Part shown: positions 26,002-33,852 of the stretch, piece after piece
Numbering within the stretch: the first letter of the stretch is position 1
Layout of the letters: each line of letters begins with the position of its first letter
Source: Nanobdellota archaeon
Lineage (GTDB): Archaea; Nanobdellota; Nanobdellia; Woesearchaeales; JAGLXL01
Length of the DNA stretch: 64,000 nt
Direction: 5' to 3'
Assembly: GCA_023132895.1 (NCBI GenBank)
Contig: JAGLXL010000001.1
Location: 185,268 to 249,267 of the forward strand
The notes under the pieces: model-generated
Told to the model about the DNA's origin: nothing
The model's input: only the letters and a program-made list of their open reading frames with translations
Databases searched by the model: none
Program-made: the position numbers and the translations under genes

Positions 26002-26643
26002 TTATTTGTTCTTATTCCTGCCACGGGATTTGACAGTTTCTAATCTGTTGAGAACTTGTTTTGCGTCTGGGTAATGTTTTTGATAAGATTTTAAAGCTAG
26101 TTTGAAGCAGTCTGGATAGACTTGAAAGTGTTTTGATTCCATGGCTCTTTCCAGTAAATGTAAGTCAACAGCTTTGTCTTCATTTCTTTCTGAGAAGAAA
26201 CTGAGACCAAAGTCAATGAAATAAATTTCTTTGTTGAACAAAAGAAAATCATCCTGATTTTCTGAGCTTGGAAACTTTCTGTTTCCAAGAATCATGTTGC
26301 TGGTAGTTAAATCACCATGGATAATGTGGTTTTGGTGGAGGATGGCTAATTTTTTTCCGATTTCAGCTGCTAGTTTTTTGTAGTTTTTGTTGAAGATGTC
26401 TCTGACTTTTTTTCCGGGGATGTGCTGCATTTCAATTATCTGGTTTTCTACTTTGATTAAGTTTGGAGCAGGGAAGTTTAGTTGTTTTAGTTTTTGGATT
26501 ACTTTAGCTTCTCTTTTAGTCCGGAATTTTCTTAATTGAGAATCAATATGTGGATGCCGGTATGTTTTGGGCAGTCTATCTTTAATTATTGAATTCTTGG
26601 TTTGGTACAAGACAGCTTCGGCTCCTTGGGCTATTTGTTTCAT
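26002..26643 (-). CDS. Bud32-type kinase/ATPase of the KEOPS complex
   Basis: A 213-aa minimal protein kinase fold: N-terminal AQGAEAVLYQ nucleotide loop, KDRLPKTYRHPHIDSQLRKFRTKREA signature, catalytic HGDLTTSNMIL and the metal motif IDFGLSF. In archaea Bud32 acts with Kae1 in making the universal t6A37 modification of tRNAs decoding ANN codons. Here it is a separate gene, 32 kb from kae1, and not fused to it as in many Euryarchaeota. The basic tail (SRGRNKNK) is usual. Confidence 0.93.
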   Translation of the reverse strand: MKQIAQGAEAVLYQTKNSIIKDRLPKTYRHPHIDSQLRKFRTKREAKVIQKLKQLNFPAPNLIKVENQIIEMQHIPGKKVRDIFNKNYKKLAAEIGKKLAILHQNHIIHGDLTTSNMILGNRKFPSSENQDDFLLFNKEIYFIDFGLSFFSERNEDKAVDLHLLERAMESKHFQVYPDCFKLALKSYQKHYPDAKQVLNRLETVKSRGRNKNK

Positions 26644-26677
26644 TTTAATAATAAAGAAAAGAATAAAGATAAAAAGT

Positions 26678-27283
26678 TTATGGTCGTCTTGCAGTTTGAT
26701 AGATTATCTGGTCGTTCAGATTTCCTCTGTATTGACGAGCTAACAATCCATCCATAGTTGCGCTTAAGATGTCTCGACTGATTCTATTTTGATCAATGTT
26801 GTGTGTTTGAATCAAGTAATTAGTCAATTGTGTTCGAGCGAAGGCTTGATTCAAGTCAGCAACTGCCAAGTTTGTCATTTGTTCAGTCATGTTATTTTGG
26901 AACTGAGAATGTGTACTTGCAACTTGACGCCAGTCTCCAGTCATAGCAGATTCCCTAACATCTCTTAGATTTGGATTAAATAATCCTTCTAAGGCTCTAA
27001 CAACAAAAAGGTTAGCATTAGGATTAGCTAGGTAATTATGATCAACTGCATTTCTTAAAGGATGAGCTTGAGCAGTAAGAGCGTAAGTATCTTCAATCAA
27101 TTGTCTAACAGTAGCTGCGTTTAGATTATCATATCTATTATTCTGACCAGTGGGTAAGATACCATTTCGATTGCCTCTTGCTAATTGTTCGAGATCCCAG
27201 ATTAAACCAGCATCTCTAGCAATAAGATCATTCATTAAGTTTCTTTCTTGCGCTTGTAATGTTTGTATTCTATTTGCAGGCAT
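26678..27283 (-). CDS. Hypothetical protein, 201 aa (paralog of next gene)
   Basis: Not recognised. Helical, Asn/Gln-rich and without membrane segments. It shares a pattern with the 234-aa product upstream: RNLxNxI, a central YxLxxxxHPLxxxV, and a C-terminal RxSxxxLxxxxxxGxLxxxxIxRQ-like block, at low identity. The pair therefore looks like an old tandem duplication with strong divergence in composition. Confidence 0.65.
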   Translation of the reverse strand: MPANRIQTLQAQERNLMNDLIARDAGLIWDLEQLARGNRNGILPTGQNNRYDNLNAATVRQLIEDTYALTAQAHPLRNAVDHNYLANPNANLFVVRALEGLFNPNLRDVRESAMTGDWRQVASTHSQFQNNMTEQMTNLAVADLNQAFARTQLTNYLIQTHNIDQNRISRDILSATMDGLLARQYRGNLNDQIIYQTARRP

Positions 27284-27368
27284 TTTAATATTCCTCCATT
27301 AAATTTAAGTTAAATAAACAGAACTCATATATAAATGTTTTGTTTTTGTACTTACTTTAAAGTAGTGA

Positions 27369-28073
27369 TTAGCCAGTTTCTTGATATTGGGTTTGCGAGG
27401 CTTTTCTGGATTTGGCGTATTTTTTGAATTGCCGGTGGATGAGATCTTTATCTAATTTGCCGACATTATGGGTGCTGATAAGGCTAGAAACACTTAGTCT
27501 CATTTTATCTTCACTAACTGCATCTTTATCAAATTTATATTCGTCATAAAGGAAATCTAAGATATAATCAGCATGCTCATCTGGATTAATATCAGAGGTT
27601 AAGTGTTTAGCACTGTCTTCTATAACTCTATCAAGATTTTTCTTTTGATGTCCCTTCATATCCTCCATGAAATTCTCTGAACCGATGGCGCGTTTAAGAT
27701 CTTCAGTGTGCTGAAAATATAACCCTTTAACCAACTGTTCATTAAAGTAATTTCTCTCTAAATTAGCTTTTTTAATGACATCTTTTAAAGGATGTAATTT
27801 AGAATCAAGAGAATAAACTTCATCAATTTTCTTGACGACTAAATCAGCAACTTTTTTATTGTAGGTGGGGCTTTCTTCATCTAACAAGGACCAGTCAGCA
27901 ATGCCTTTTCCCTCTGTATGTTCCTGGAGAATTTCAGTGACTTCTTTAATCAATTGAGAATCCATGGCCTGGATAACATTAATTAAATTTCTCTGGTCAC
28001 TATTTCTTTTTTTGAGGGTCTTCTTGATATTACTTTGATACCAAGGGTTTTTTTTATCCTCTTCTTCTGCCAT
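27369..28073 (-). CDS. Hypothetical protein, 234 aa (paralog of previous gene)
   Basis: Not recognised. Helical, Lys/Asp-rich; contains SDQRNLINVIQAMDSQLI, EVYSLDSKLHPLKDVI and DKMRLSVSSLISTHNVGKLD, the blocks shared with the 201-aa product downstream. It is divergent from the double-nucleotidyltransferase gene, and the 270-bp gap between them carries two large hairpins. Confidence 0.65.
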   Translation of the reverse strand: MAEEEDKKNPWYQSNIKKTLKKRNSDQRNLINVIQAMDSQLIKEVTEILQEHTEGKGIADWSLLDEESPTYNKKVADLVVKKIDEVYSLDSKLHPLKDVIKKANLERNYFNEQLVKGLYFQHTEDLKRAIGSENFMEDMKGHQKKNLDRVIEDSAKHLTSDINPDEHADYILDFLYDEYKFDKDAVSEDKMRLSVSSLISTHNVGKLDKDLIHRQFKKYAKSRKASQTQYQETG

Positions 28074-28113
28074 AATTTGAGATAAAGTTTAATCTTATTT
28101 AAACTTTATTCTT

Positions 28114-28164
28114 ATTGAAAATTGTCGGGTTTTAATACCGGACTTTAGTCCGACAATTTTCAAT
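28114..28164. repeat. Hairpin 1 in divergent promoter region (15-bp stem, nested 5-bp stem)
   Basis: ATTGAAAATTGTCGG (28114-28128) pairs perfectly with CCGACAATTTTCAAT (28150-28164). Inside it, CGGAC-TTTA-GTCCG gives an alternative stem using part of the same right arm, so two exclusive folds are possible. Confidence 0.7.
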
Positions 28165-28167
28165 TCC

Positions 28168-28222
28168 AAAAATCACATGATTAAATACCTTAGGCTTCAG
28201 CCCGAAGATTAGTGTGATTTTT
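28168..28222. repeat. Hairpin 2 in divergent promoter region (10-bp stem, inner GGC-TTCA-GCC)
   Basis: AAAAATCACA (28168-28177) pairs with TGTGATTTTT (28213-28222). The inner stem has GGCTTCAGCC flanked by CTT/GAAG. The design parallels hairpin 1. Confidence 0.65.
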
Positions 28223-28347
28223 GTTATTTAAACCATGATTAAAATGTCCCACATTTGTATATTCTAGAATATATATATTTAAAAATAACATAAACCTAAC
28301 TAAAAAGTGACGAAATTATAGTCTCTATATTGGGGGTAATATTTAAA

Positions 28348-30159
28348 ATGGCAAAAACGTCTAATAAAAAATCAAAAGAAGAAGCTCCAGCTCCAAAAAT
28401 ACCTAAGGAAATGGAAGCTAAATTAAAGGAAATTAAGTCAAAATTAGAAAAATTCAAGAAAAAGGTTTTAGATAAATTTGATCAATATATTGTTGGGATT
28501 TCTTTACTGCCGCCTGAAAAACCAGAAGAAGGCAAAAAAGATGACAAGAAAATCAATGTTTTGGTTTTAGTTGATGATTCTGACAGCAGAAAAATGCCCA
28601 AGCATGAATTAAAGGAAAAATTAAGTGTGATTATGGAAAATGTGGCTAAGGAAATTGATGAAAAAATCCAGCCCAATTCTTTGTTATTGACAGAATTATG
28701 GGGCAGCTGTTATGACGGCAAGACTGAAGTTCTGAAAATGATTGCTTTGGGAGCACCAATTTATGATACGGGTATGCTGGGAGCAATTAAATTAGCTGAA
28801 GTTCACAAGACCATGGTCTTGAAGAAATTTGAAAAGTATATTGTCTCTTATGTTTTAGCTGGTTCTCTGGTTCAGGGAAGAGCTACGGCTACATCTGATA
28901 TTGACACCTGGATTGTAATTGATGATACTGATGTCAAAAAAATGACCAGAGCTGAGTTGAAAGATAAGCTGCGAGCGATTATCATTGGCATGGGTGTAGA
29001 AGCTGGTGAAATCACCGGCATAAAGAATAAATTAAATGTCCAAGTTTACATCCTGACTGATTTCTGGGATTCTTTAAAAGAAGCCAATCCAATTATCTTT
29101 ACTCTTTTGAGAGATGGTGTGCCGTTCTATGACAGAGGCATGTTCATGCCTTGGAAGAATTTACTGAGAATGGGCAAGATCAAGCCTTCTCGTGAAGCAA
29201 TTGATATGTTTATGGGTACTGGCGAGCAGATGCTGCAAAGAGTCAAGCTTAAGATTAAGGATATGGGTATGGAAGATACCTTTTATGCAATCTTAACTCC
29301 ATCTCAAGCAGCTTTAATGATGTATGGTATTGCACCGCCAACTCCAAAAGAAACACCGGAAGTAATGAGAGATATTTTTGTCAAGAAAGAAAAATTACTT
29401 GAAGACAAATTTGTCAAGATTCTTGAAGCTAATGTCCAGGTCAGAAAAGAATTGGAGCATGGAACTAAGAAAGAGCTGACTGGCAAAGAAGTTGACAAAC
29501 TCCTGGCAGATGCTGAATCTTATTTGAAAAGGATCAAACGGCTCTTCAAGCAGATTGAAACCATGAAAGAACAAGAAAGCATGGTTGATCTCTATGACAA
29601 AATAATAACGATTATCAGAGATGTCTTAAAAATGGAAGGTGTTGAAAGAGTGGCTGACGCAGAAATCGTCCATATTTTTGAAAATGAATTAATTGCCAAA
29701 GGCAAGATTCCAGCCAAGACTCTGCGTGATTTAAATGAAATTATCCATGCCAAAAAAAGCTATGATGCGGGCAAATTGACTAAAGCAGAGATTGAAAAGG
29801 CAAAGAAAGGAAGTGAAACTTTAGTTAAGTTTTTGGTTGAATTCATGCAAAGGAGACGCGGCCGTGAATTAGAAAGAGCCAAAATCCGAGTCAAATATGG
29901 CGAGACTTTTGGTGAAGTTCTGTTGCTGGATAAAGTTGCCTTCATCACTCATGACATTGATGAAGAAAAAGCCAAAATCAGCAAAGCAGAGATTAAGGCA
30001 GATGGTTCCTTGGGAACTGTTAAAGACAGTTCTTTAGAAGAAATGGAAAAACATCTGGTTGAAACTAAGATTCCAAAACGTGTTTTTGTCAAAGAGCCGA
30101 TTTTTGAGAATTTGAGAGAATTATTTGGCAAGGATGTTGGAGTTTTGGTAACTTATTGA
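28348..30159 (+). CDS. Double nucleotidyltransferase-domain protein, 603 aa
   Basis: Two related modules are visible in the N-terminal half. The first (residues about 35-135: DQYIVGISLLPPEKPEEG..NVLVLVDDSD) has lost the GS motif. The second (about 150-260: KYIVSYVLAGSLVQGRATATSDIDTWIVIDDTD) retains GS..D-x-D. The C-terminal half is helical (LEHGTKKELTGKEVDKLL), possibly HEPN-like. I choose ATG 28348, preceded by GGGGGT, over a TTG at 28330. The protein may be an active transferase with a degenerate structural copy; its substrate is unknown. Confidence 0.75.
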   Translation: MAKTSNKKSKEEAPAPKIPKEMEAKLKEIKSKLEKFKKKVLDKFDQYIVGISLLPPEKPEEGKKDDKKINVLVLVDDSDSRKMPKHELKEKLSVIMENVAKEIDEKIQPNSLLLTELWGSCYDGKTEVLKMIALGAPIYDTGMLGAIKLAEVHKTMVLKKFEKYIVSYVLAGSLVQGRATATSDIDTWIVIDDTDVKKMTRAELKDKLRAIIIGMGVEAGEITGIKNKLNVQVYILTDFWDSLKEANPIIFTLLRDGVPFYDRGMFMPWKNLLRMGKIKPSREAIDMFMGTGEQMLQRVKLKIKDMGMEDTFYAILTPSQAALMMYGIAPPTPKETPEVMRDIFVKKEKLLEDKFVKILEANVQVRKELEHGTKKELTGKEVDKLLADAESYLKRIKRLFKQIETMKEQESMVDLYDKIITIIRDVLKMEGVERVADAEIVHIFENELIAKGKIPAKTLRDLNEIIHAKKSYDAGKLTKAEIEKAKKGSETLVKFLVEFMQRRRGRELERAKIRVKYGETFGEVLLLDKVAFITHDIDEEKAKISKAEIKADGSLGTVKDSSLEEMEKHLVETKIPKRVFVKEPIFENLRELFGKDVGVLVTY

Positions 30160-30201
30160 AAATTGTTAAATTTTCAATTCCCCAAACTGCCTGAGCAGTT
30201 T
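30155..30201 (+). terminator. Two hairpins after the double nucleotidyltransferase gene
   Basis: ATTGAAAATT-GTTA-AATTTTCAAT (30155-30178) overlaps the stop codon; AAACTGC-CTGA-GCAGTTT (30184-30201) is followed by a T-run. The placement fits transcription termination or mRNA 3'-end stabilisation. Confidence 0.6.
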
Positions 30202-30257
30202 TTGTTATTGATTTATTTTTTCTTGTTTTATGGTATTTTGTCAAAAACCGAAAAATA

Positions 30258-30276
30258 TATAAACTTCTAGTTTATA
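30258..30276 (+). promoter_or_regulatory. Palindrome upstream of MNT/HEPN pair 3 (candidate operator)
   Basis: TATAAACT-TCT-AGTTTATA is a perfect 8-bp inverted repeat overlapping the TATA region; a third half-site TATAAACT follows at 30279-30286. The ATG is at 30297. Confidence 0.55.
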
Positions 30277-30296
30277 CATATAAACTGTGAATTTAA

Positions 30297-30893
30297 ATGT
30301 ACGACACAACTATCAATGAAATAAGAATCATATTGAAGATTTTTAAGAATTTTAGTAATAAGTACAATTCTAATAATTTGGCTAAAGAGATTGGTCTTAG
30401 TGCCATGGGTGCTTTAAAAATACTTAGAAAGCTTTATGAGCAGAATCTCTTGAAGATAGAAGAAATAGGAAAAGCAAAGATTTACAGTATTAACTTCAAG
30501 AATGAGTATGTTAAACAGTATATTTCCTTTTTGCTTAGAAAAGAAGCAGAGGAAAGTAAAGGTAAAATCAAAAGATGGATTGTAGAACTTAGAAAACTGG
30601 ATAAATCTGCTGATATTGGATTATTATTTGGCTCTGTGTTGAAATCTGATAAGTATAATGATGTTGATATGCTGGCTGTTCTGAAACAGTCGCAGCTTAA
30701 AGAATTTAATAAGAAAGTTGAGGAATTGAATAAGATAAATGTCAAAAGAATTCATCTTATAAAGCAGTCTATTCAGGATTTGAAGGACAATCTTATCAAA
30801 AAAGATAAGGTCATTCTGAATGCTGTAAAGCAAGGCATTGTCTTGTTTGGTTATGAGAAATTTGTTGAGGTGGTTGAAAGTGTCTCACTCTGA
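30297..30893 (+). CDS. wHTH + minimal nucleotidyltransferase (MNT), pair 3
   Basis: A 198-aa protein with an N-terminal winged helix (INEIRIILKIFKNFSNKYNSNNLAKEIGLSAMGALKIL) and the nucleotidyltransferase signature LLFGSVLKSDKYNDVDMLAVL near residue 103. It is the likely antitoxin and autoregulator of the HEPN gene that overlaps its 3' end by 14 bp. Confidence 0.8.
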   Translation: MYDTTINEIRIILKIFKNFSNKYNSNNLAKEIGLSAMGALKILRKLYEQNLLKIEEIGKAKIYSINFKNEYVKQYISFLLRKEAEESKGKIKRWIVELRKLDKSADIGLLFGSVLKSDKYNDVDMLAVLKQSQLKEFNKKVEELNKINVKRIHLIKQSIQDLKDNLIKKDKVILNAVKQGIVLFGYEKFVEVVESVSL

Positions 30894-31392
30894 TAATAAA
30901 GTTAAATGGTGCTTGAAAAAGGCTGAAGAGGAATTAAAGGAAGATGAAAAACATAGAGGACTTGTCAAGAAAGATCCTGATGTTGAGTTAGCAAAACAAC
31001 ATATTGCAAAAGCTGAGCATAACTTAAAGGCAATTGTTGCTTTCAAAGAACATGGTTTTTCAGACTGGTCAACATCAGCAACATTTTATTCAATCTATCA
31101 TGGTTTATTAGCTGTTCTTGCTAAGCTTGGGTATGAAAGCAGAAACCAGGGGTGTACTTTTGCCTTGATTTATTCACTAATTGAAAACAAAAAAATTAAT
31201 CTTGATAAAAAATTCGTTGAAGAAATCCATGTTTTAGACCATGAAGAAAAACATGAGAATCCCACTGTAATTGAAGTAAGAGAAATAGAACAATATGGTG
31301 TGAGTATTAGTTTAGAAGACCCTGTCTATGAGAGATTATTTTCATTAGCTAAAAATGCACTTGATCAAATAAAGAACATTATTGAGGAATAA
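30880..31392 (+). CDS. HEPN-domain protein, pair 3
   Basis: A 170-aa helical protein with HEPN features (AKQHIAKAEHNLKAIVAF, SDWSTSATFYSIYHGLLAVL) and a C-terminal REIEQYGVSI: R-x4-Y in place of R-x4-6-H. I start it at GTG 30880, preceded by GAGGTGG at proper spacing; an in-frame start at 30838 would extend deep into the MNT gene. Likely toxin partner. Confidence 0.78.
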   Translation: MSHSDNKVKWCLKKAEEELKEDEKHRGLVKKDPDVELAKQHIAKAEHNLKAIVAFKEHGFSDWSTSATFYSIYHGLLAVLAKLGYESRNQGCTFALIYSLIENKKINLDKKFVEEIHVLDHEEKHENPTVIEVREIEQYGVSISLEDPVYERLFSLAKNALDQIKNIIEE

Positions 31393-31482
31393 TTCTGTTT
31401 CTATTATGTGGGGAGCTTGTAAAGAGACTGACCAAGCCAAAGGAAAGAAATCTTTATATAGGAAGCTTCTGTTGTTTATGAT

Positions 31483-31872
31483 ATGACAAGAAAGAATATT
31501 ACTTATAATCAGCCATTGGAAAAGGAAATTGGTTTTTCTAGAGCTGTAAGGATTGATAATATTATTGCAGTTACAGGAACAGCTCCAGTTGCGAAAGATG
31601 GAAGCGTAGCAAGTCCAGGAAAGGTTTATGGGCAAACAAAACGCTGTTTGGAGATTATTAAAGATGTAATTGAGCAAGCAGGCGGCAAGCTTGAGAATGT
31701 AATTAGAACAAGAATTTTTCTAAAAGATATGGAAACCTGGAAAGATGCCGCAAAAGCACATGGGGAAGTATTCTCAAAAATTCAGCCAGCTTGCACATTT
31801 GTTGAAGTTTCAAGATTTATCAATCCCCAATGGTTAATTGAAATAGAAGCTGATGCAGTCTTAAATAAATAA
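31483..31872 (+). CDS. RidA (YjgF/YER057c/UK114) family protein
   Basis: A 129-aa protein with the family path from IGFSRAVRIDNIIAVTGTAP to a C-terminal LIEIEADAVL. RTRIFLKDM holds the conserved arginine that contacts the carboxylate of enamine/imine substrates, and E in IEADA is the conserved acid. RidA hydrolyses reactive 2-aminoacrylate-type intermediates from PLP enzymes. The region before the ATG has a TATA box (TTTATATAGG, about 31451-31460). Confidence 0.92.
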   Translation: MTRKNITYNQPLEKEIGFSRAVRIDNIIAVTGTAPVAKDGSVASPGKVYGQTKRCLEIIKDVIEQAGGKLENVIRTRIFLKDMETWKDAAKAHGEVFSKIQPACTFVEVSRFINPQWLIEIEADAVLNK

Positions 31873-31950
31873 GATTCCTTTTTGAGTAATGTTATACATA
31901 ACGCCTATTATGCGCAAACTTTATAATCTGAAAATGTTTTCTTTAAAGCA

Positions 31951-32487
31951 ATGACTATATCAAAAGTTCGAGGTGGAACTTTACGGTATCAAGGTATTTT
32001 TGACTTTCAAGGCCTGTATCAGGCAGCAGTAGACTGGTGCAAATCACATAGATACTGGTTTCATGAAGAAACTTACAAACATAAAGTGCCCTCACCTTTA
32101 GGAGCAGAACAGGAAATGTGGTGGAAGATGGATGCTAAGATTACTGAATTCTTTAAATTTTATATCAATATTAAGCTTCATATCTGGGAGATGACAGAAG
32201 TTGAAGTAATCAAAGACGGCAAAAAGAAAATTTTGACCAGCGGCAGGCTGCAGATTGATATCAGCGGAGTGGTAGAAGCAGACTGGCAGAAAAGAATGGA
32301 AGGCACTAAATTCAAGAAGATGCTGAAAACCTTATTGACAGATTATATCTGGAAAAAAGAATTTACAACAGTTTATGGAGATATGCTGTATTACAGAATG
32401 TGGAATTTGCATGCGTTGATGAAAAAATATCTTGATATGCAAACTGCCTGGAATGAATATGCTGGTTATCTAAGGGAAAACCAATGA
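31951..32487 (+). CDS. Tandem paralog 1 of 3, hypothetical protein, 178 aa
   Basis: Not recognised. The three genes share RYQG/TYEG/DYKG-x-F-(D/E)-x-x-x-L at the N-terminus, a central strand block (TEFFKFYINIKLHIWEMTEVEVIKDGKK here), and a G-(R/E)-(L/V)-x-I-x-(I/F)-(S/D) strand before a helical C-terminus. The fold looks like a beta-sheet with long strands of alternating polarity, possibly ligand- or membrane-associated. The stop overlaps the next start by 4 bp (ATGA). Confidence 0.7.
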   Translation: MTISKVRGGTLRYQGIFDFQGLYQAAVDWCKSHRYWFHEETYKHKVPSPLGAEQEMWWKMDAKITEFFKFYINIKLHIWEMTEVEVIKDGKKKILTSGRLQIDISGVVEADWQKRMEGTKFKKMLKTLLTDYIWKKEFTTVYGDMLYYRMWNLHALMKKYLDMQTAWNEYAGYLRENQ

Positions 32488-33014
32488 GCGAAAAAAAATT
32501 AATAGTGGACCAGACCAAGTTTACTTATGAAGGTCTTTTTGATTTGAACGGGCTTTATAGACTAATTGATGGTTTTTTCTATGAAAAGAATTGGGATAGA
32601 TTTGAAAAGATGAACCAAGAGTTTGTGATGCCGACTGGTAAACATATCAGAATAGAATTATGGCCTTTTAAAAATATCACAGATTATTACAGAACCCATA
32701 TTAAGATTAGAATGCATTTTGTAGATGTGATTAAGGTTGAAGTTGAGAAGGACGGGGCCAAAGTTCAGCTGGACAAAGGCCGGGTTTCAATTATCTTTGA
32801 TTGTTATTTAGAAAGCGACCGGTATCAGAGATGGGAAAACAGCCCTTTTTTATGGTTTATCAGAACAATGCTGGACAGATATGTGTTTAGGGAGCATTAT
32901 TTGAAAATCCAGAGCTGGTTATTGTCTGATTTTGAGGAGCTGCATACCAAGGTTAAATCTTTTTTTAATGTTTATAGACACTATGAACGAGGTCAGTTCA
33001 CACTTGCACCATGA
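32484..33014 (+). CDS. Tandem paralog 2 of 3, hypothetical protein, 176 aa
   Basis: Paralog of the genes on both sides. Shared blocks are FTYEGLFDLNGLYRLIDGFF, NITDYYRTHIKIRMHFVDVIKVEVEKDG and KGRVSIIFDCYLESDRYQRW. It is coupled to both neighbours through 4-bp ATGA overlaps. Confidence 0.7.
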   Translation: MSEKKLIVDQTKFTYEGLFDLNGLYRLIDGFFYEKNWDRFEKMNQEFVMPTGKHIRIELWPFKNITDYYRTHIKIRMHFVDVIKVEVEKDGAKVQLDKGRVSIIFDCYLESDRYQRWENSPFLWFIRTMLDRYVFREHYLKIQSWLLSDFEELHTKVKSFFNVYRHYERGQFTLAP

Positions 33015-33547
33015 GCGAAAAATTACTGGTTATTAATCAAATGAAATTTGATTATAAAGGAGTTTTTGAATTTGATGAATTATTAAAAGCAACTCATAAA
33101 GCAGTAACTGAAAGAGGGTATGCTAAGCACGAAAAAAGATTTGATGAAAAAGTAAAGCCAGAAGGCAAGGATATTTACATTGAGTTAAGGCCCCGCAAGA
33201 ATAAAACTGCTTATTATCAATTGATGATGAAGATTAAAATAACAATGAAAAATCTGACCGAGGTTAAAGTGACGATGAATGGTCTGCCCCGGACAATGTA
33301 CCAGGGGGAAATCAATATTATTTTTGACGCCTGGACAACAACAGACTATGAATACCGGTGGGGGCACAAGCCAGGGTTTTATTTCCTGAAGATGTTCATC
33401 AACAAATATGTTTACAGATTTCCTTTGGAGTCTGGTTTCCCTGGAGAAGTGGCTGATGATACCAGATATGTTTACAATCAAATCCGATCAGCTTTAGGTT
33501 TGTATAAATTCAAAACATCTGCTTCTAAAATAGAGAAAGTTATTTGA
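33011..33547 (+). CDS. Tandem paralog 3 of 3, hypothetical protein, 178 aa
   Basis: Paralog of the two preceding genes: FDYKGVFEFDELLKATHKA, NKTAYYQLMMKIKITMKNLTE and GEINIIFDAWTTTDYEYRW. The middle and last copies are closer to each other than to the first. A conserved W/YRW-type pair after the acidic strand is seen in copies 2 and 3. The three products may form a hetero-oligomer. Confidence 0.7.
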   Translation: MSEKLLVINQMKFDYKGVFEFDELLKATHKAVTERGYAKHEKRFDEKVKPEGKDIYIELRPRKNKTAYYQLMMKIKITMKNLTEVKVTMNGLPRTMYQGEINIIFDAWTTTDYEYRWGHKPGFYFLKMFINKYVYRFPLESGFPGEVADDTRYVYNQIRSALGLYKFKTSASKIEKVI

Positions 33548-33619
33548 ATAAAATATTTTTCTGGGCTTTCTGCGAAAGCTTTTTAAATAAAATAAGAAAT
33601 TAATTGTTTAACCAGGCTT

Positions 33620-33806
33620 GCGGGGGTAATTTCCAAGCCAAGGTTTGGAATTCCTTAGAGCAAAGTCTGGTCAAACGCGCAGGACTTAAGATACTTAAGT
33701 ATTGAGACTTTATGTCTGTGATATAAGCTATCCTGTGACTTAGTGTCTTCGAGATGTCTGGAATCACGGTTCTGGACACGATAAGGTTCAAATCCCTTCC
33801 CCCGCA
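33620..33806 (+). tRNA. tRNA-Leu (TAA) with three inferred introns
   Basis: Acceptor GCGGGGG pairs with CCCCCGC and A73 at 33806. The anticodon arm CAGGA-CTTAAGA-TCCTG forms once a canonical 39-nt intron (33691-33729, after position 37) is removed; the anticodon TAA is at 33687-33689. Removing 31 nt at about 33629-33659 joins TA to a normal D-arm (GCAAAGTCTGGTCAAACGC), and removing 31 nt at about 33754-33784 restores a perfect T-stem (GAGGG-TTCAAAT-CCCTT). The mature product is then 86 nt, right for a class II tRNA-Leu. The ends of the two non-canonical introns are uncertain by a few bases. TATA box at 33579-33590. Confidence 0.82.
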
Positions 33807-33852
33807 TTTTTTATTTAAGGGATGACTAAGTCACATTAATCCTGCCAAAATC

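Noticed and set aside
33600..33791. 63-aa open frame on the minus strand
   Set aside because: Antisense of the intron-containing tRNA-Leu.
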